Source: Winogradskyella undariae (lineage in GTDB: Bacteria; Bacteroidota; Bacteroidia; Flavobacteriales; Flavobacteriaceae). From it: DNA of 64,000 nt. Below, piece after piece: positions 36,286-45,486 of the stretch. Positions within the stretch are counted from its first letter, which is position 1; each line of letters opens with the position of its first letter. Position numbers and translations under genes: made by a program. The DNA lies in NCBI RefSeq assembly GCF_013285155.1, contig NZ_JABTEL010000016.1:1-64000 (forward strand). The letters run 5' to 3'. Below the pieces are notes generated by a model, which made no database searches, was not told the DNA's origin, and saw nothing but the letters and a program-made list of their open reading frames with translations.

Positions 36286-37169
36286 AAATTAGAACAATAA
36301 TAAGCTTTATAAGCGCTGTATTTATTACAAATTTTAGTTTTGCCCAATTAAGCGATTTGGTAAAAATAGATTACACCATACTTCCAAGAGGAAACTCGGA
36401 AATTGAATATAGTCGCATACGCGGCTTATTTAACTACCCCATTCAACTCAAAAAAGAAGGCTCTTATTTATTATTAGGACTCGATTATTCTAACATTAAA
36501 CTTGTTATGGATGTGCATCCATCATTTAATAAAGAAGCGCTTAGTGATTTTCAATTGCTAGATCTTAATATTGGATATACCGCACCTTTAAAAAATGATT
36601 GGCGTTTAGGTGTGCGATTAACCCCTGGTTTTAGTTCTAATTTAACGGCTGATGATTTAAGTTTGGAAGATGTTATCATTTCTGGAGATGTTGTTTTTAT
36701 TAAAGATAAGACCAAGGATAAGACTATTAAAAAACCTTGGAGACTTATTTTGGGAGCTTCCTACTCTGGAAATCGTGGTTACCCTTTCCCCTTGCCTTTT
36801 ATTAGTTATTACAGGAAGTTTCATTCCAAATGGTCCTATAATATTGGGATTCCAAAAACCAATTTACAGTACCATGCCTCGAGTCAGCATCGGTTTAAAT
36901 TGTATGCGGAACTTGATGGTTTTACAGCGAATCTACAACAAGGTGTTACTATAAATAATACTTTAGAGGCCGAAAGTATTAATATGTCTACAGTTTTAGG
37001 TGGATTGCAATATGAATATCATATTTCTAAACACATACAGTTTTATGCAAGAGGCTCGTATCTTTTAAATAATTCTGTAAATTTAAGAGCCAAAAACAAA
37101 GATGATATTTTAAAACTAGATAGCTCTAATGCCTTATACTTAAGAACAGGAATTAGATTTAAAATTTAA
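36282..37169 (+). CDS. Outer-membrane beta-barrel-like protein (DUF6268-like)
   Basis: A 295-residue exported protein with a signal peptide (about 1-21, ending SFAQ) followed by alternating amphipathic strands such as DWRLGVRLTPGFSS, WRLILGASYSGNRGYPF and IQFYARGSYLL, ending in the aromatic-rich strand LYLRTGIRFKI typical of outer-membrane barrels. It resembles DUF6268 proteins. The function is unknown. Only 5 nt separate it from ppk1, so it shares the ppk1-PycTM operon. A porin or envelope role linked to phosphate storage is possible but speculative. Confidence 0.75.
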   Translation: MKIRTIISFISAVFITNFSFAQLSDLVKIDYTILPRGNSEIEYSRIRGLFNYPIQLKKEGSYLLLGLDYSNIKLVMDVHPSFNKEALSDFQLLDLNIGYTAPLKNDWRLGVRLTPGFSSNLTADDLSLEDVIISGDVVFIKDKTKDKTIKKPWRLILGASYSGNRGYPFPLPFISYYRKFHSKWSYNIGIPKTNLQYHASSQHRFKLYAELDGFTANLQQGVTINNTLEAESINMSTVLGGLQYEYHISKHIQFYARGSYLLNNSVNLRAKNKDDILKLDSSNALYLRTGIRFKI

Positions 37170-37174
37170 GAACA

Positions 37175-39169
37175 ATGCTGAATACAAAGGACTATTATAA
37201 TAGAGATTTATCTTGGCTAAGGTTTAATCATCGGGTGCTTCAAGAAGCGGCAGATGAAAGAAATCCATTGTATGAGCGTATTAAGTTTTTAGCTATATTT
37301 TCTTCAAATTTAGATGAGTTTTTTAAAGTTAGAGTTTCAGATATTAGGCAAATAAAACAATTAGATAAGCCGCTTAGAAAACGCTTAATAACAAAGCCTA
37401 ATAAATTATTACGGAAAATTAAGAAACAAGTTGAGTTGCAACAAAAAGAATTTGGACGCCTCTTTTTTACTGAAATTATTCCTGCGTTAGCAAATGAAGG
37501 TATTCAGTTGTTATCTTATAAAGCATTTAATGAAGCGCAGCAGGCTTTTAGTAAAAAATATTACAAAGACACCCTTGCGCTTACACAATCATTAAGCATA
37601 AGAGAAGACCAACCATTTTTAGAAAACGAGGCCTTATATTTAGTTGCTCAAATGGAAAATGAAGCGCTTATTTGGGTAAAAATTAATGAAGCCACTCCTC
37701 GATTTGTAACGCTTCCCTCATCAGATGACAAGCATTGTATCACCTTTGTTGATGATATTTTAAAACACAATCTAAAAGCGATTTATAAGCAAGACTTTTA
37801 CAGTGTAAAAATATCTAGAGATGCTGAATTGTATATCGACAATGAATATTCTGGTAATTTGTTAGATAAAATAAAAAAAGCCCTCCCAAATAGAGTTTAT
37901 GGACAAGTTACAAGAGCTTTAATTGATGAATTAACACCAAAAAAGTTACAACAAAAAATAAATAAGGTCTTAGATATTAATGAAACAGATATTGTCAATG
38001 GAGGGACTTATCATAATTTTAAAGACCTATTTGGCTTCCCTAATCCGACCTCTAAAAACTTGTCGTTTTTAGATTTACCGCCTTTATTAGATAACGAATT
38101 TGTGGGGTATTCAAATACTTTTGAAGCTATTAAATCTAAAGATCGGCTTTTGTATTTTCCGTACCAATCTTACCGTCCGGTGCTACAATTGTTAGAAGAA
38201 GCCTCTAATGCTGCTAATGTTTTAAAAATTAAAATTACTTTATATCGCATATCAAACGATTCTCAGGTGGCCAAAGCGCTTATTAATGCAGCTAAAAACG
38301 GAAAAGACGTATTTGTATTTATTGAAACCAAAGCACGTTTTGATGAAGAAAATAATATGAAATGGGGTAAAGTTTTAGAAGCAAACGGCGCCCATGTTAT
38401 TTACAGCTACCCTGGTATAAAAGTGCATTCTAAAATTTTATATATAGAACGCATTGAAGCAAACGCACCGCGTGCTTATGGTTATATCAGTACGGGTAAC
38501 TTTAATGAAAAAACGTCAAGAATCTATACTGATTTTGGGTTAATGACAGCAAACCCCAAAATAACAGAAGAACTCTGTCAAGTATTTCAGATCCTAGAAC
38601 GACAAATTATAATTCCAAAATCTAAGCAACTTTTAATATCTCCATTTACAACACGACGTCAATTTACAGCACTCATAGATTTAGAAATTGAAAATGCCTT
38701 AGCAGGGAAAACGGCCTATATCATTTTAAAGTTAAATAGCCTTCAAGATGCCAAAATGATTAAGCACCTCTATAAAGCAAGTTGTGCAGGTGTAAAAATA
38801 AGGTTGCTGATCCGTGGGATTTGCTGTTTGGTTCCGGGCATTAAAAATCAAAGTGAAAACATTATTGTAACCAGTATTGTAGATCGGTTTTTAGAACACG
38901 GCAGACTTTATGTTTTTGGAAATAATGGAAAGGAAAAAATGTATCTTGGCTCAGCAGATTGGATGACTCGTAATCTAGACCATAGAATAGAAGTTATAAC
39001 CCCTATTTTAGATCGGGATATTCATTTAAAATTAAAAGAAATATTAGAATTACAACTCAACGATAACGTAAAATCAAGAGTTATAGATGCTAATCAAAAC
39101 AACTATTATGTTGCTAAAGATGCCTTAGGTGAATCTTCGCAACATCAAATTTATAAAACGTTACAATGA
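37175..39169 (+). CDS. ppk1: Polyphosphate kinase 1
   Basis: A 664-residue PPK1 that reversibly polymerises the ATP gamma-phosphate into polyphosphate. Family features in order: N-terminal NRDLSWLRFNHRVLQEA with SSNLDEFFKVR, central LLYFPYQSYRPVLQLLEEA, the active-site segment GIKVHSKILYI with the expected phospho-His, GYISTGNFNEKTSRIYTDF, and MYLGSADWMTRNLDHRIEV near the end. Length is close to the usual 690. It follows the barrel-like gene by 5 nt and overlaps the PycTM gene by 4 nt (ATGA). Confidence 0.96.
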   Translation: MLNTKDYYNRDLSWLRFNHRVLQEAADERNPLYERIKFLAIFSSNLDEFFKVRVSDIRQIKQLDKPLRKRLITKPNKLLRKIKKQVELQQKEFGRLFFTEIIPALANEGIQLLSYKAFNEAQQAFSKKYYKDTLALTQSLSIREDQPFLENEALYLVAQMENEALIWVKINEATPRFVTLPSSDDKHCITFVDDILKHNLKAIYKQDFYSVKISRDAELYIDNEYSGNLLDKIKKALPNRVYGQVTRALIDELTPKKLQQKINKVLDINETDIVNGGTYHNFKDLFGFPNPTSKNLSFLDLPPLLDNEFVGYSNTFEAIKSKDRLLYFPYQSYRPVLQLLEEASNAANVLKIKITLYRISNDSQVAKALINAAKNGKDVFVFIETKARFDEENNMKWGKVLEANGAHVIYSYPGIKVHSKILYIERIEANAPRAYGYISTGNFNEKTSRIYTDFGLMTANPKITEELCQVFQILERQIIIPKSKQLLISPFTTRRQFTALIDLEIENALAGKTAYIILKLNSLQDAKMIKHLYKASCAGVKIRLLIRGICCLVPGIKNQSENIIVTSIVDRFLEHGRLYVFGNNGKEKMYLGSADWMTRNLDHRIEVITPILDRDIHLKLKEILELQLNDNVKSRVIDANQNNYYVAKDALGESSQHQIYKTLQ

Positions 39170-39792
39170 GCAATAAATTAAAAGAAAAAGCAGAAGACAA
39201 ATATTTAATGGAAGAATTAAATATTGATAAAGACGCCTTAAAGCAATTAAAAAAGAAATTGGCTAAAGTAGCACCAAGGTCTGAAAGAGGTGTAGAAACC
39301 TTATTTAAATTGTTGTCTAAAAACCAGTATACGTTGAATACGATGATCGATACAAAATCTAATATTTTGATATCTATTAATGCCTTAATATTATCGTTGA
39401 TATTAGGAACCGTTATGGGGCAATTGCATAACGACCCGCATCTTATTTATCCGATAATCATGATCTTATTTACCAATTTGGCCTCTATTACCTATGCTAT
39501 TTTTGCTACACGTCCAGAATTGGTACATGGAAAAAGTGACGCTAAAAACTTAATGTTTTATGGCAACTTTCAGGAGATGGAAGAAGCTGATTATGTAGAC
39601 AGCATTACTAACTTAATGAATGAAGGTGATGAACTTTATAAAACCATAGCAAAAGACACCTATCATTTAGGAAAAACGATAGACCGTAAATTTAAATTAT
39701 TACGTAAATCGTTTCATATCTTTCTGATTGGTATTATTTTATCAGTCATCGCTTTTATCAGTTGTCATGCCTTTTTTGGGGGGTTAATGTAG
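39166..39792 (+). CDS. Pycsar-effector-like (PycTM/DUF5706) membrane protein
   Basis: A 208-residue protein with the PycTM pattern: an N-terminal charged helix, TLFKLLSKNQYTLNTMIDTK before a first membrane hairpin (about 66-113), a soluble stretch with FYGNFQEMEEADYVDSITNL, then DTYHLGKTIDRKFKLLRKSF and a last membrane helix (about 185-205). In Pycsar defence such proteins disrupt the membrane when cCMP or cUMP is made. No pyrimidine cyclase gene is here; instead it overlaps ppk1 by 4 nt and is certainly co-translated with it. It may therefore serve a different nucleotide or polyphosphate signal. Confidence 0.82.
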   Translation: MSNKLKEKAEDKYLMEELNIDKDALKQLKKKLAKVAPRSERGVETLFKLLSKNQYTLNTMIDTKSNILISINALILSLILGTVMGQLHNDPHLIYPIIMILFTNLASITYAIFATRPELVHGKSDAKNLMFYGNFQEMEEADYVDSITNLMNEGDELYKTIAKDTYHLGKTIDRKFKLLRKSFHIFLIGIILSVIAFISCHAFFGGLM

Positions 39793-40077
39793 TAGCTTGC
39801 TAATGCTTAGGACATGAATACAGAGATTAAGTTAAGGCTAACTAAAACGGAATAAAGTACTATTTACAATACCATATCTAATTTATTGCTAGTACTCGCC
39901 TACTTACAAAAATACTTGCAGATTTTCTATCTGTGTTTTATTTTCTAAATTAGGTGCTTTAACCACAGAACAAACCATATAGAAATACGTTGTGCATGAT
40001 ATAAAAACCACGATTTAAGAACAATTTTACGACTTAAAATTATGCTTTTATTACATTTCAAAGCGCACTAAAGGATT

Positions 40078-40566
40078 ATGCCAAAAGAATTAAAATTAGA
40101 AATTAAGCCTCAAAATTTTAGCACATTTATTCTAAAATCAATTTTATCAATTTTATTGATTCTCTTTTTAGCATTTATACTCTTTGCGATTATAACCCCA
40201 AATTTAAATGGCAATTACACTCTGCCTTTAAAGATTATTGGAGTTTTATTTATCCTAATTTTAGTAACGCAATTTATTTTTAGTCCAACAATATATCTGT
40301 ATTCAATAAGAATATCAGAAACAACAACAGAACTAAAATGGCAAAAAAACGGAAAATATAAATACCAGAAATTTAATAATGCGCAAATTACCACAGAAAT
40401 AGTTCCAAGTGGAAAAAACAACCCTTACTTAAAATTAGAAATTAAAGACAAGGATTCTCAATTAATCTTAAAACAGCACCGAATTGGAGAATGGACTTTT
40501 GACAAACTCAAGAAAACTGACAATGATATAGATAAATACAAAGCACAACATATATCTAAAAAATAG
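40078..40566 (+). CDS. Small membrane protein with a PH-like C-terminal domain, unknown function
   Basis: A 162-residue protein. Two membrane helices (about 19-40 and 52-75) precede a soluble beta-rich part (about 80-162) with TTTELKWQKNGKYKYQKFNN and LKLEIKDKDSQLILKQHR, like small bacterial PH-like domains. Not firmly recognised. No close neighbour on the same strand. Confidence 0.6.
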   Translation: MPKELKLEIKPQNFSTFILKSILSILLILFLAFILFAIITPNLNGNYTLPLKIIGVLFILILVTQFIFSPTIYLYSIRISETTTELKWQKNGKYKYQKFNNAQITTEIVPSGKNNPYLKLEIKDKDSQLILKQHRIGEWTFDKLKKTDNDIDKYKAQHISKK

Positions 40567-40610
40567 CATCGTTTTATAGATTCTCATTGCGACTGATGTC
40601 TCGTCTTTTT

Positions 40611-40952
40611 TTAGAATGGTAACATATCTAAATAAAGAATCTGTTCTAAGACCTTCACTTTTATGTATATGCGGCTGTTTTTGTGAACCTTATCATAAAA
40701 ACAATAATGAGAATAGCCTTGATTCTCATACTTAGGCGTTTCAATTTTTAAATGCAAATGACCTGTTGACGTTTTATAAGCTGCAACAAGTTCTTCTTTA
40801 AAGAAATTATAAAAGCTTAATTTATTAGGGAAAGACGTTTTAATAGTATTTGACAATAAATAATCTAAAAAAACTTGAGGTTTATTTTGTAATACAGCGA
40901 TCTCTAGGCTCTTTTTAATAACACCTAGAGGTGATTTTGTTTTAATTATCAT
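40611..40952 (-). CDS. Hypothetical protein, 113 residues
   Basis: A small soluble protein beginning MIIKTKSPLGVIKKSLE and ending in hydrophobic residues (LEQILYLDMLPF). No domain was recognised. The segment SYHCFYD-like (residues about 82-88, YSHYCFYD) is aromatic-rich. Convergent with the preceding gene. It could be a small stress or regulatory protein; no evidence decides. Confidence 0.55.
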   Translation of the reverse strand: MIIKTKSPLGVIKKSLEIAVLQNKPQVFLDYLLSNTIKTSFPNKLSFYNFFKEELVAAYKTSTGHLHLKIETPKYENQGYSHYCFYDKVHKNSRIYIKVKVLEQILYLDMLPF

Positions 40953-41328
40953 AATATATTTTCTCCATTGATTGTGTTTGTTTTTCCTTTAATAAAGTTA
41001 ATGAATTTGTAGTTTTAAGTATTTAAGTATTTAAGTATTTAAGTTGGTGTTTTGTATCTCTTAACTTTGGTTTTTTTATCATGGGTTTTTGCCTTCGCAG
41101 GAATAACAAAACTAAAGATTTTTAATTTTGTGAGAATGGTAATTAATGTCTTTATATTTTCCAATACACTATCCCTTATAACACCGCTAAAAAAGAGCTG
41201 CTTTGTCTATAAATGTCCTGTAAATGTGTTCTTGTTTTTTTAGTGCTTAAAATGCTTTTTAAACGCTACTTTTTACGCTACTCTAGAGGACTGCTCGAAG
41301 ATCGGTTTAGAGGCTTAAATTGCTGTGT
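40953..41328. other. Spacer with an 8-bp microsatellite
   Basis: AAGTATTT is repeated 3.5 times at 41017-41044. A TGCCTTCGCAGGAATAACA motif near 41090 resembles the small palindromes near 6692 and 6746. The plus-strand open frame crossing this region is not convincing as a gene. Confidence 0.55.
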
Positions 41329-41685
41329 TTCACGATACATCCCGACAAAAAAGTCGGGACACTCGAACTGACGCGAAGGTTCTCGATACATCCCGACAAA
41401 AAAGTCGGGACACTCGAACTGACGTGAAGGTTCTCGATACATCCTGACAAAAAAGTAGGGACACTCGAACTGACGCGAAGGTTCTCGATACATCCCGACA
41501 AAAAGGTCGGGATACTCGAACTGACGCGAAGGTTCTCGATACATCCCGACAAAAAAGTAGGGACACTCGAACTGACGTGAAGGTTCTCGATACATCCTGA
41601 CAAAAAAGTAGGGACACTCGAACTGACGTGAAGGTTCTCGATACATACCTACACACAAAAGTCGGGATACTCGAACTGATGTTTG
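41329..41685. repeat. 51-bp hairpin repeat array, seven copies
   Basis: Seven head-to-tail copies start at 41329, 41380, 41431, 41482, 41533, 41584 and 41635. The unit TTCTCGATACATCCCGAC-loop-GTCGGGACACTCGAACTGACG ends in GCGAAGG or GTGAAGG. Copies 1, 2 and 4 keep a perfect CCCGAC/GTCGGG stem; copies 3, 5 and 6 carry changes such as GTAGGG, and copy 7 has lost its left arm. Because 51 is a multiple of three, all minus-strand frames stay open, giving spurious 17-residue repeat proteins. Dispersed single copies lie at 18676, 21311 and 22872. Confidence 0.92.
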
Positions 41686-41699
41686 GTGTTTATATGGTC

Positions 41700-44600
41700 T
41701 TAAGGCTTAAGTGTCTTTAATTCCTCAACTTTTCGTAAGCGATCCAATTCAAAAATCAAGGCTAGTTTATAAGCACTATCTCTAAAGCCTGCAAAGCGTC
41801 CGGATCCGCCACCATGGCCATTTGAAAAGTCGGTTTTTAGTAACAAAACGTTAGCGTCGGTTTTAGTTGCTCTTAGTTTGGCTACCATTTTAGCGGGTTC
41901 CCAGTACCCTACCCTAGTATCATTAAGACCTGTAAAGAACAGCAGATTGGGATAGTCTTGCGCTTTGACGTTATCGTAAGGACTGTAAGACTTAATGTAT
42001 TGGTAATCTTTTCTGTTTTTTGGGTTTCCCCATTCGTCAAATTCTCCCACGGTTAACGGTAGGTTTTCATCTAACATGGTATTAATAACATCTACAAAAG
42101 GCACGTCTAAGATAACGGTATTGAATAGTTCTGGTCGCTCATTAATTACGGCCCCCATAAGTAAACCACCTGCGCTTCCGCCTTCAGCTACAATACTGCC
42201 TTCTTTGGCGTAGTTTTCTGAAATGAGGTATTCTGCACACGCTATAAAATCGGTAAAGGTATTTTTCTTGTTAAAAAGTTTACCATCTTCGTACCATTCG
42301 TTACCCTTATCGTTACCACCTCTAATATGCGCAATGGCATAAACGTAGCCCGAGTTGACCAAATGATGCACGGTGGCGCCACCAGGAATGCCTTGGCCAG
42401 CCCCATAAGAGCCATAAGATGTTAGGTAGACTTTATGGTTGTTTTTTTGTTTCGCACGCCATTTGTGACTAATAAGGGTTAAGGGAATTAATTTTCCGTC
42501 TTTAGCAGTAACCCATTTGCGCTCTACGACATATTTGTAAAAGGGATGCGTAATGGGTTTGCTGTGTTGTTTAACTAGGCGCTTTTTTTGGGTTGCCATG
42601 TTGTAGTTATACGTGGTCGATGGTGTCTCAAACGAACTGTAACTGAACTGTAAACTGTCTGTAGCAAATTCTGGATTGTAACCGATACCAATATTGTAAA
42701 AGTCTTCTTTTAATTTTAAGATGTGGCTTTCTTGTGTGGTTTGATCGATAATTTTAAGTCTTGACTGTGCATTTTCTTTTTCATTAATCACGAAATAGTT
42801 ATCGAACACCTGAAAGTCTTGAATCAATACGCCTTTTTGATGCGGAATGATATCCGTCCATGTTTCGGTGTCTATGCTATTCACTGGTACGGTTGCTACT
42901 TTATAGTTGATGGCGTTTTTATTGGTGAGGATATAGAACAGGTCTTTATGATGTGCCACGTCGTAGATATGATCTTTTTCGCGTGGTTTGATGATTTTAA
43001 AGTCGCCCGTTGGGTTGTTGGTCTTTAGATACCAATGTTCTGATGTAGTACTGCTCGATGCCGTTAAAAAAATATAGTCTTTAGATTTTGACTTATGAAT
43101 GGAAACGCTAAAACTAGGCTCTTTTTCTTCGTAGATAGTGGCATCCGTATGGGCATCTGTCCCTATAATATGACGCATCACTTTAGAAGCTCTATAGGTC
43201 CCTTTTTCAACATTAACATATAAAAAAGTGTTGTTGTCTAACCAAACCGTTCCACCGACGCTATGGATAGAATCGGTTAAAAAAGTACGGTTGGTGAGGT
43301 CTTTAATTTTTAATGTATAAGCATCAGTGCCTGTGGTGTTTTCGTAAACCATGATGAATTGGTTGTTAGGACTAACAGCACCAGGGCTTGCGGTGTAGTA
43401 GTCTTTTTCTTTTGCTAATTGGTTAACGTCTAGTAAGACTTCTGTAAGGGTATCTTTGGTGATGCCTTTTCTGTAATAGATAGGGTGTTCATCATCTTCG
43501 GTGTAGCTGCTGTAATAGCTGTAGCCATTCTTTTGGATTGGTAATGAGCTGGTGTTTTTTTCGACTGTTTTTACCAATTGTTTATAAATGCTACGCTGTG
43601 CTTTTTTTAGAGGAATATTGTAATTATCGGTGTATTTATTTTCTTGGCGTAGATACGCCATTACAGGTTGATTGTTTTTTGGCGCTTTGGTATCTTTAAG
43701 CCAAGCGTAATTGTCCGTATAAGTTTCACCATGAATTTTAAAACTAGAAGCTATGATTGGCGCTTTGGGTTGCGGCATAGAATCGTTACGAATGTGTTTG
43801 TCTTTAAATTGCTGCTCTAGTGTTTTTTTGAATTCCATATCCTTTCTAATAGTCGGGTCTATGGTGGCTATCGGGTTTTTGAGGGTGTAGTTTTGCCAGA
43901 ATTTGCTATCATAGTCGAGCGGATACTCGTATAAATGATTAGACATGGTATTAGCAAAATTATCTTCTTTAGGGAATTTCTTGACGTTGGTGGTGTTGAT
44001 TTTGGAAGTTTTAAATTCTGAAATAGCCGAATAATAGGTCGTGGTTTGCGTTATACTGTCTTTATAGATAAATTCGTCTTCGTGGCGCATGTTATCTATA
44101 ACATAGTGCTCACCGTTTTTCTTAAAGCGGACATCTAGTTTATAATCAAAATGTTTGACTTGGTTGTATTTGTAACCGCAAAAATATTCTTTAAGTTGGT
44201 TAGGTACACTACATTCGTAACGTAATACCGCATAATTATCTGGGTTAATGTAGATTTTACCTTTTAGTAATTTGCGGTTGTTAGCTTTACGCCATTGTTT
44301 TCTATTTCTAGAATTAGGAGAGGCTACGGCATCGAGATCTTTTTTGGTGGTTTTGGTATGAAAGGCTAAAACATAAACCCAATTACCTGAGTCGTCTAGT
44401 TCTTCTGAGATGATATAATCAAAATCGCGCGTGGCTTTATTACCCAGAAAACTCTGTTGGTATTTGACTCTATTTCTAGAGAATAGACCTAAAGGTCCGC
44501 CTTCTATATTACCATGAAATTCGCGCTTGCTTAAACTAGCGCTAGATCTGGAATTGATAACGTTTACCTGTTCTTCTTTTAAAGTTTGATGGTGAAAATG

Positions 44601-45242
44601 AATGCGATGCAACGAACTGGCTTCGAAATTAAATGTGCCACTACTCATAGAAAAATCGTAAGGACTTTGATAGTCTCTCCATTTGTATTTCTTTTTACTG
44701 TACGGCGCTTCGTAATACTCGCAAGCTGCATCGGTATACTTAGTGTATTCGCCATTTTCGGTTATAGTTTCACGATAGTAACCTGTAATTAGGCTTGGCG
44801 CATTGGAGTAATTTGAGGGTATGTTTTTGATTACTTTTCTTAGTACCGACTTGGCGCTTGGGAGTTTTTCTTTTGTTTCTTCGACTAGGACTTCATCTAA
44901 AGAGACAGATTCGGAGGTCATTTTAATGGTAGTGCCGTTCAGTGCTCTGAATTCGGCTATATTGAGGATAAGATCCTCAAACCCTAAGTAACTGATGGTA
45001 ATGGTATAAGTATCGTATTTTTTAGGGATGGTGATTTGAAATTTACCATCGCCCTCGGTTACAGTTCCCAAAGCTGTTTTATCTATTTTGAGATAGGCGT
45101 ATGGTAAGGGAATACCATCGGTTTGATCAACGATGGTTCCTTTAATGGTTTCTTGTGAGGTAATAGTGTTTGTTTGATTGTTCTGTGCTTTTGCAAATGA
45201 CATTATAAGACATAACAAAAGTAATAGCGGTTTTGATTTCAT
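41700..45242 (-). CDS. Fusion of a CarboxypepD_reg-like envelope protein with an S9 oligopeptidase B-type peptidase
   Basis: A 1180-residue exported protein. Signal peptide (about 1-19), CarboxypepD_reg-like beta domain (about 30-115, IKGTIVDQTDGIPLPYAYLK then GTVTEGDGKFQI), then a roughly 330-residue region typical of Bacteroidota envelope proteins that carry this domain (to about 455, DSKFWQNYTLKNP). From about 490 an S9 prolyl-oligopeptidase begins (HGETYTDNYAWLKDTKAP), with catalytic Ser in GGSAGG (about 1019), Asp in GLNDTRVG (about 1102) and His in FSNGH (about 1142). These parts are usually separate proteins. Its C-terminal 120 codons also exist as a pseudogene at 1383-1755. Confidence 0.9.
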   Translation of the reverse strand: MKSKPLLLLLCLIMSFAKAQNNQTNTITSQETIKGTIVDQTDGIPLPYAYLKIDKTALGTVTEGDGKFQITIPKKYDTYTITISYLGFEDLILNIAEFRALNGTTIKMTSESVSLDEVLVEETKEKLPSAKSVLRKVIKNIPSNYSNAPSLITGYYRETITENGEYTKYTDAACEYYEAPYSKKKYKWRDYQSPYDFSMSSGTFNFEASSLHRIHFHHQTLKEEQVNVINSRSSASLSKREFHGNIEGGPLGLFSRNRVKYQQSFLGNKATRDFDYIISEELDDSGNWVYVLAFHTKTTKKDLDAVASPNSRNRKQWRKANNRKLLKGKIYINPDNYAVLRYECSVPNQLKEYFCGYKYNQVKHFDYKLDVRFKKNGEHYVIDNMRHEDEFIYKDSITQTTTYYSAISEFKTSKINTTNVKKFPKEDNFANTMSNHLYEYPLDYDSKFWQNYTLKNPIATIDPTIRKDMEFKKTLEQQFKDKHIRNDSMPQPKAPIIASSFKIHGETYTDNYAWLKDTKAPKNNQPVMAYLRQENKYTDNYNIPLKKAQRSIYKQLVKTVEKNTSSLPIQKNGYSYYSSYTEDDEHPIYYRKGITKDTLTEVLLDVNQLAKEKDYYTASPGAVSPNNQFIMVYENTTGTDAYTLKIKDLTNRTFLTDSIHSVGGTVWLDNNTFLYVNVEKGTYRASKVMRHIIGTDAHTDATIYEEKEPSFSVSIHKSKSKDYIFLTASSSTTSEHWYLKTNNPTGDFKIIKPREKDHIYDVAHHKDLFYILTNKNAINYKVATVPVNSIDTETWTDIIPHQKGVLIQDFQVFDNYFVINEKENAQSRLKIIDQTTQESHILKLKEDFYNIGIGYNPEFATDSLQFSYSSFETPSTTYNYNMATQKKRLVKQHSKPITHPFYKYVVERKWVTAKDGKLIPLTLISHKWRAKQKNNHKVYLTSYGSYGAGQGIPGGATVHHLVNSGYVYAIAHIRGGNDKGNEWYEDGKLFNKKNTFTDFIACAEYLISENYAKEGSIVAEGGSAGGLLMGAVINERPELFNTVILDVPFVDVINTMLDENLPLTVGEFDEWGNPKNRKDYQYIKSYSPYDNVKAQDYPNLLFFTGLNDTRVGYWEPAKMVAKLRATKTDANVLLLKTDFSNGHGGGSGRFAGFRDSAYKLALIFELDRLRKVEELKTLKP

Positions 45243-45486
45243 GATTGATGATTAGTTGATGAACAAGGGGTTTAATGCTGTAATAATAGGAGCTTAAAAT
45301 TAGCCGCCACCCATAAATAACATTTTATTATGAAAAAAATTGTGGCAGAATAAGGGCTTTGATGTCAGAGTTTTGGAGTTTTAAAAAAATCAAAGGCTCA
45401 AAAATCACAGAGGCTCGGAGATTCTTGTGGGTAAACCTGTAAATTAAAAAAAATCAGTATATTACAGACTTAAATATTAGAATAAT
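45243..45486. other. Divergent promoter region, nothing distinctive
   Basis: A spacer between the S9 fusion gene (minus) and the GAF kinase gene (plus). I could not identify convincing promoter pairs or operators. Confidence 0.35.

Noticed and set aside
39166-39792. A complete Pycsar defence system
   Set aside because: Only the effector-like protein is present; no uridylate or cytidylate cyclase gene is nearby.
41052-41243. 63-residue plus-strand ORF
   Set aside because: It runs through small intergenic repeats, lacks family features and has low-complexity composition.
41278-41658. Minus-strand ORFs encoding tandem 17-residue repeats
   Set aside because: They are a by-product of the 51-bp DNA repeat: 51 is a multiple of three, so several frames stay open at once. 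No start region or family supports a protein.
41329-41685. Possible CRISPR array in the 51-bp repeats
   Set aside because: The full unit repeats with no variable spacer, and related single copies are dispersed elsewhere.
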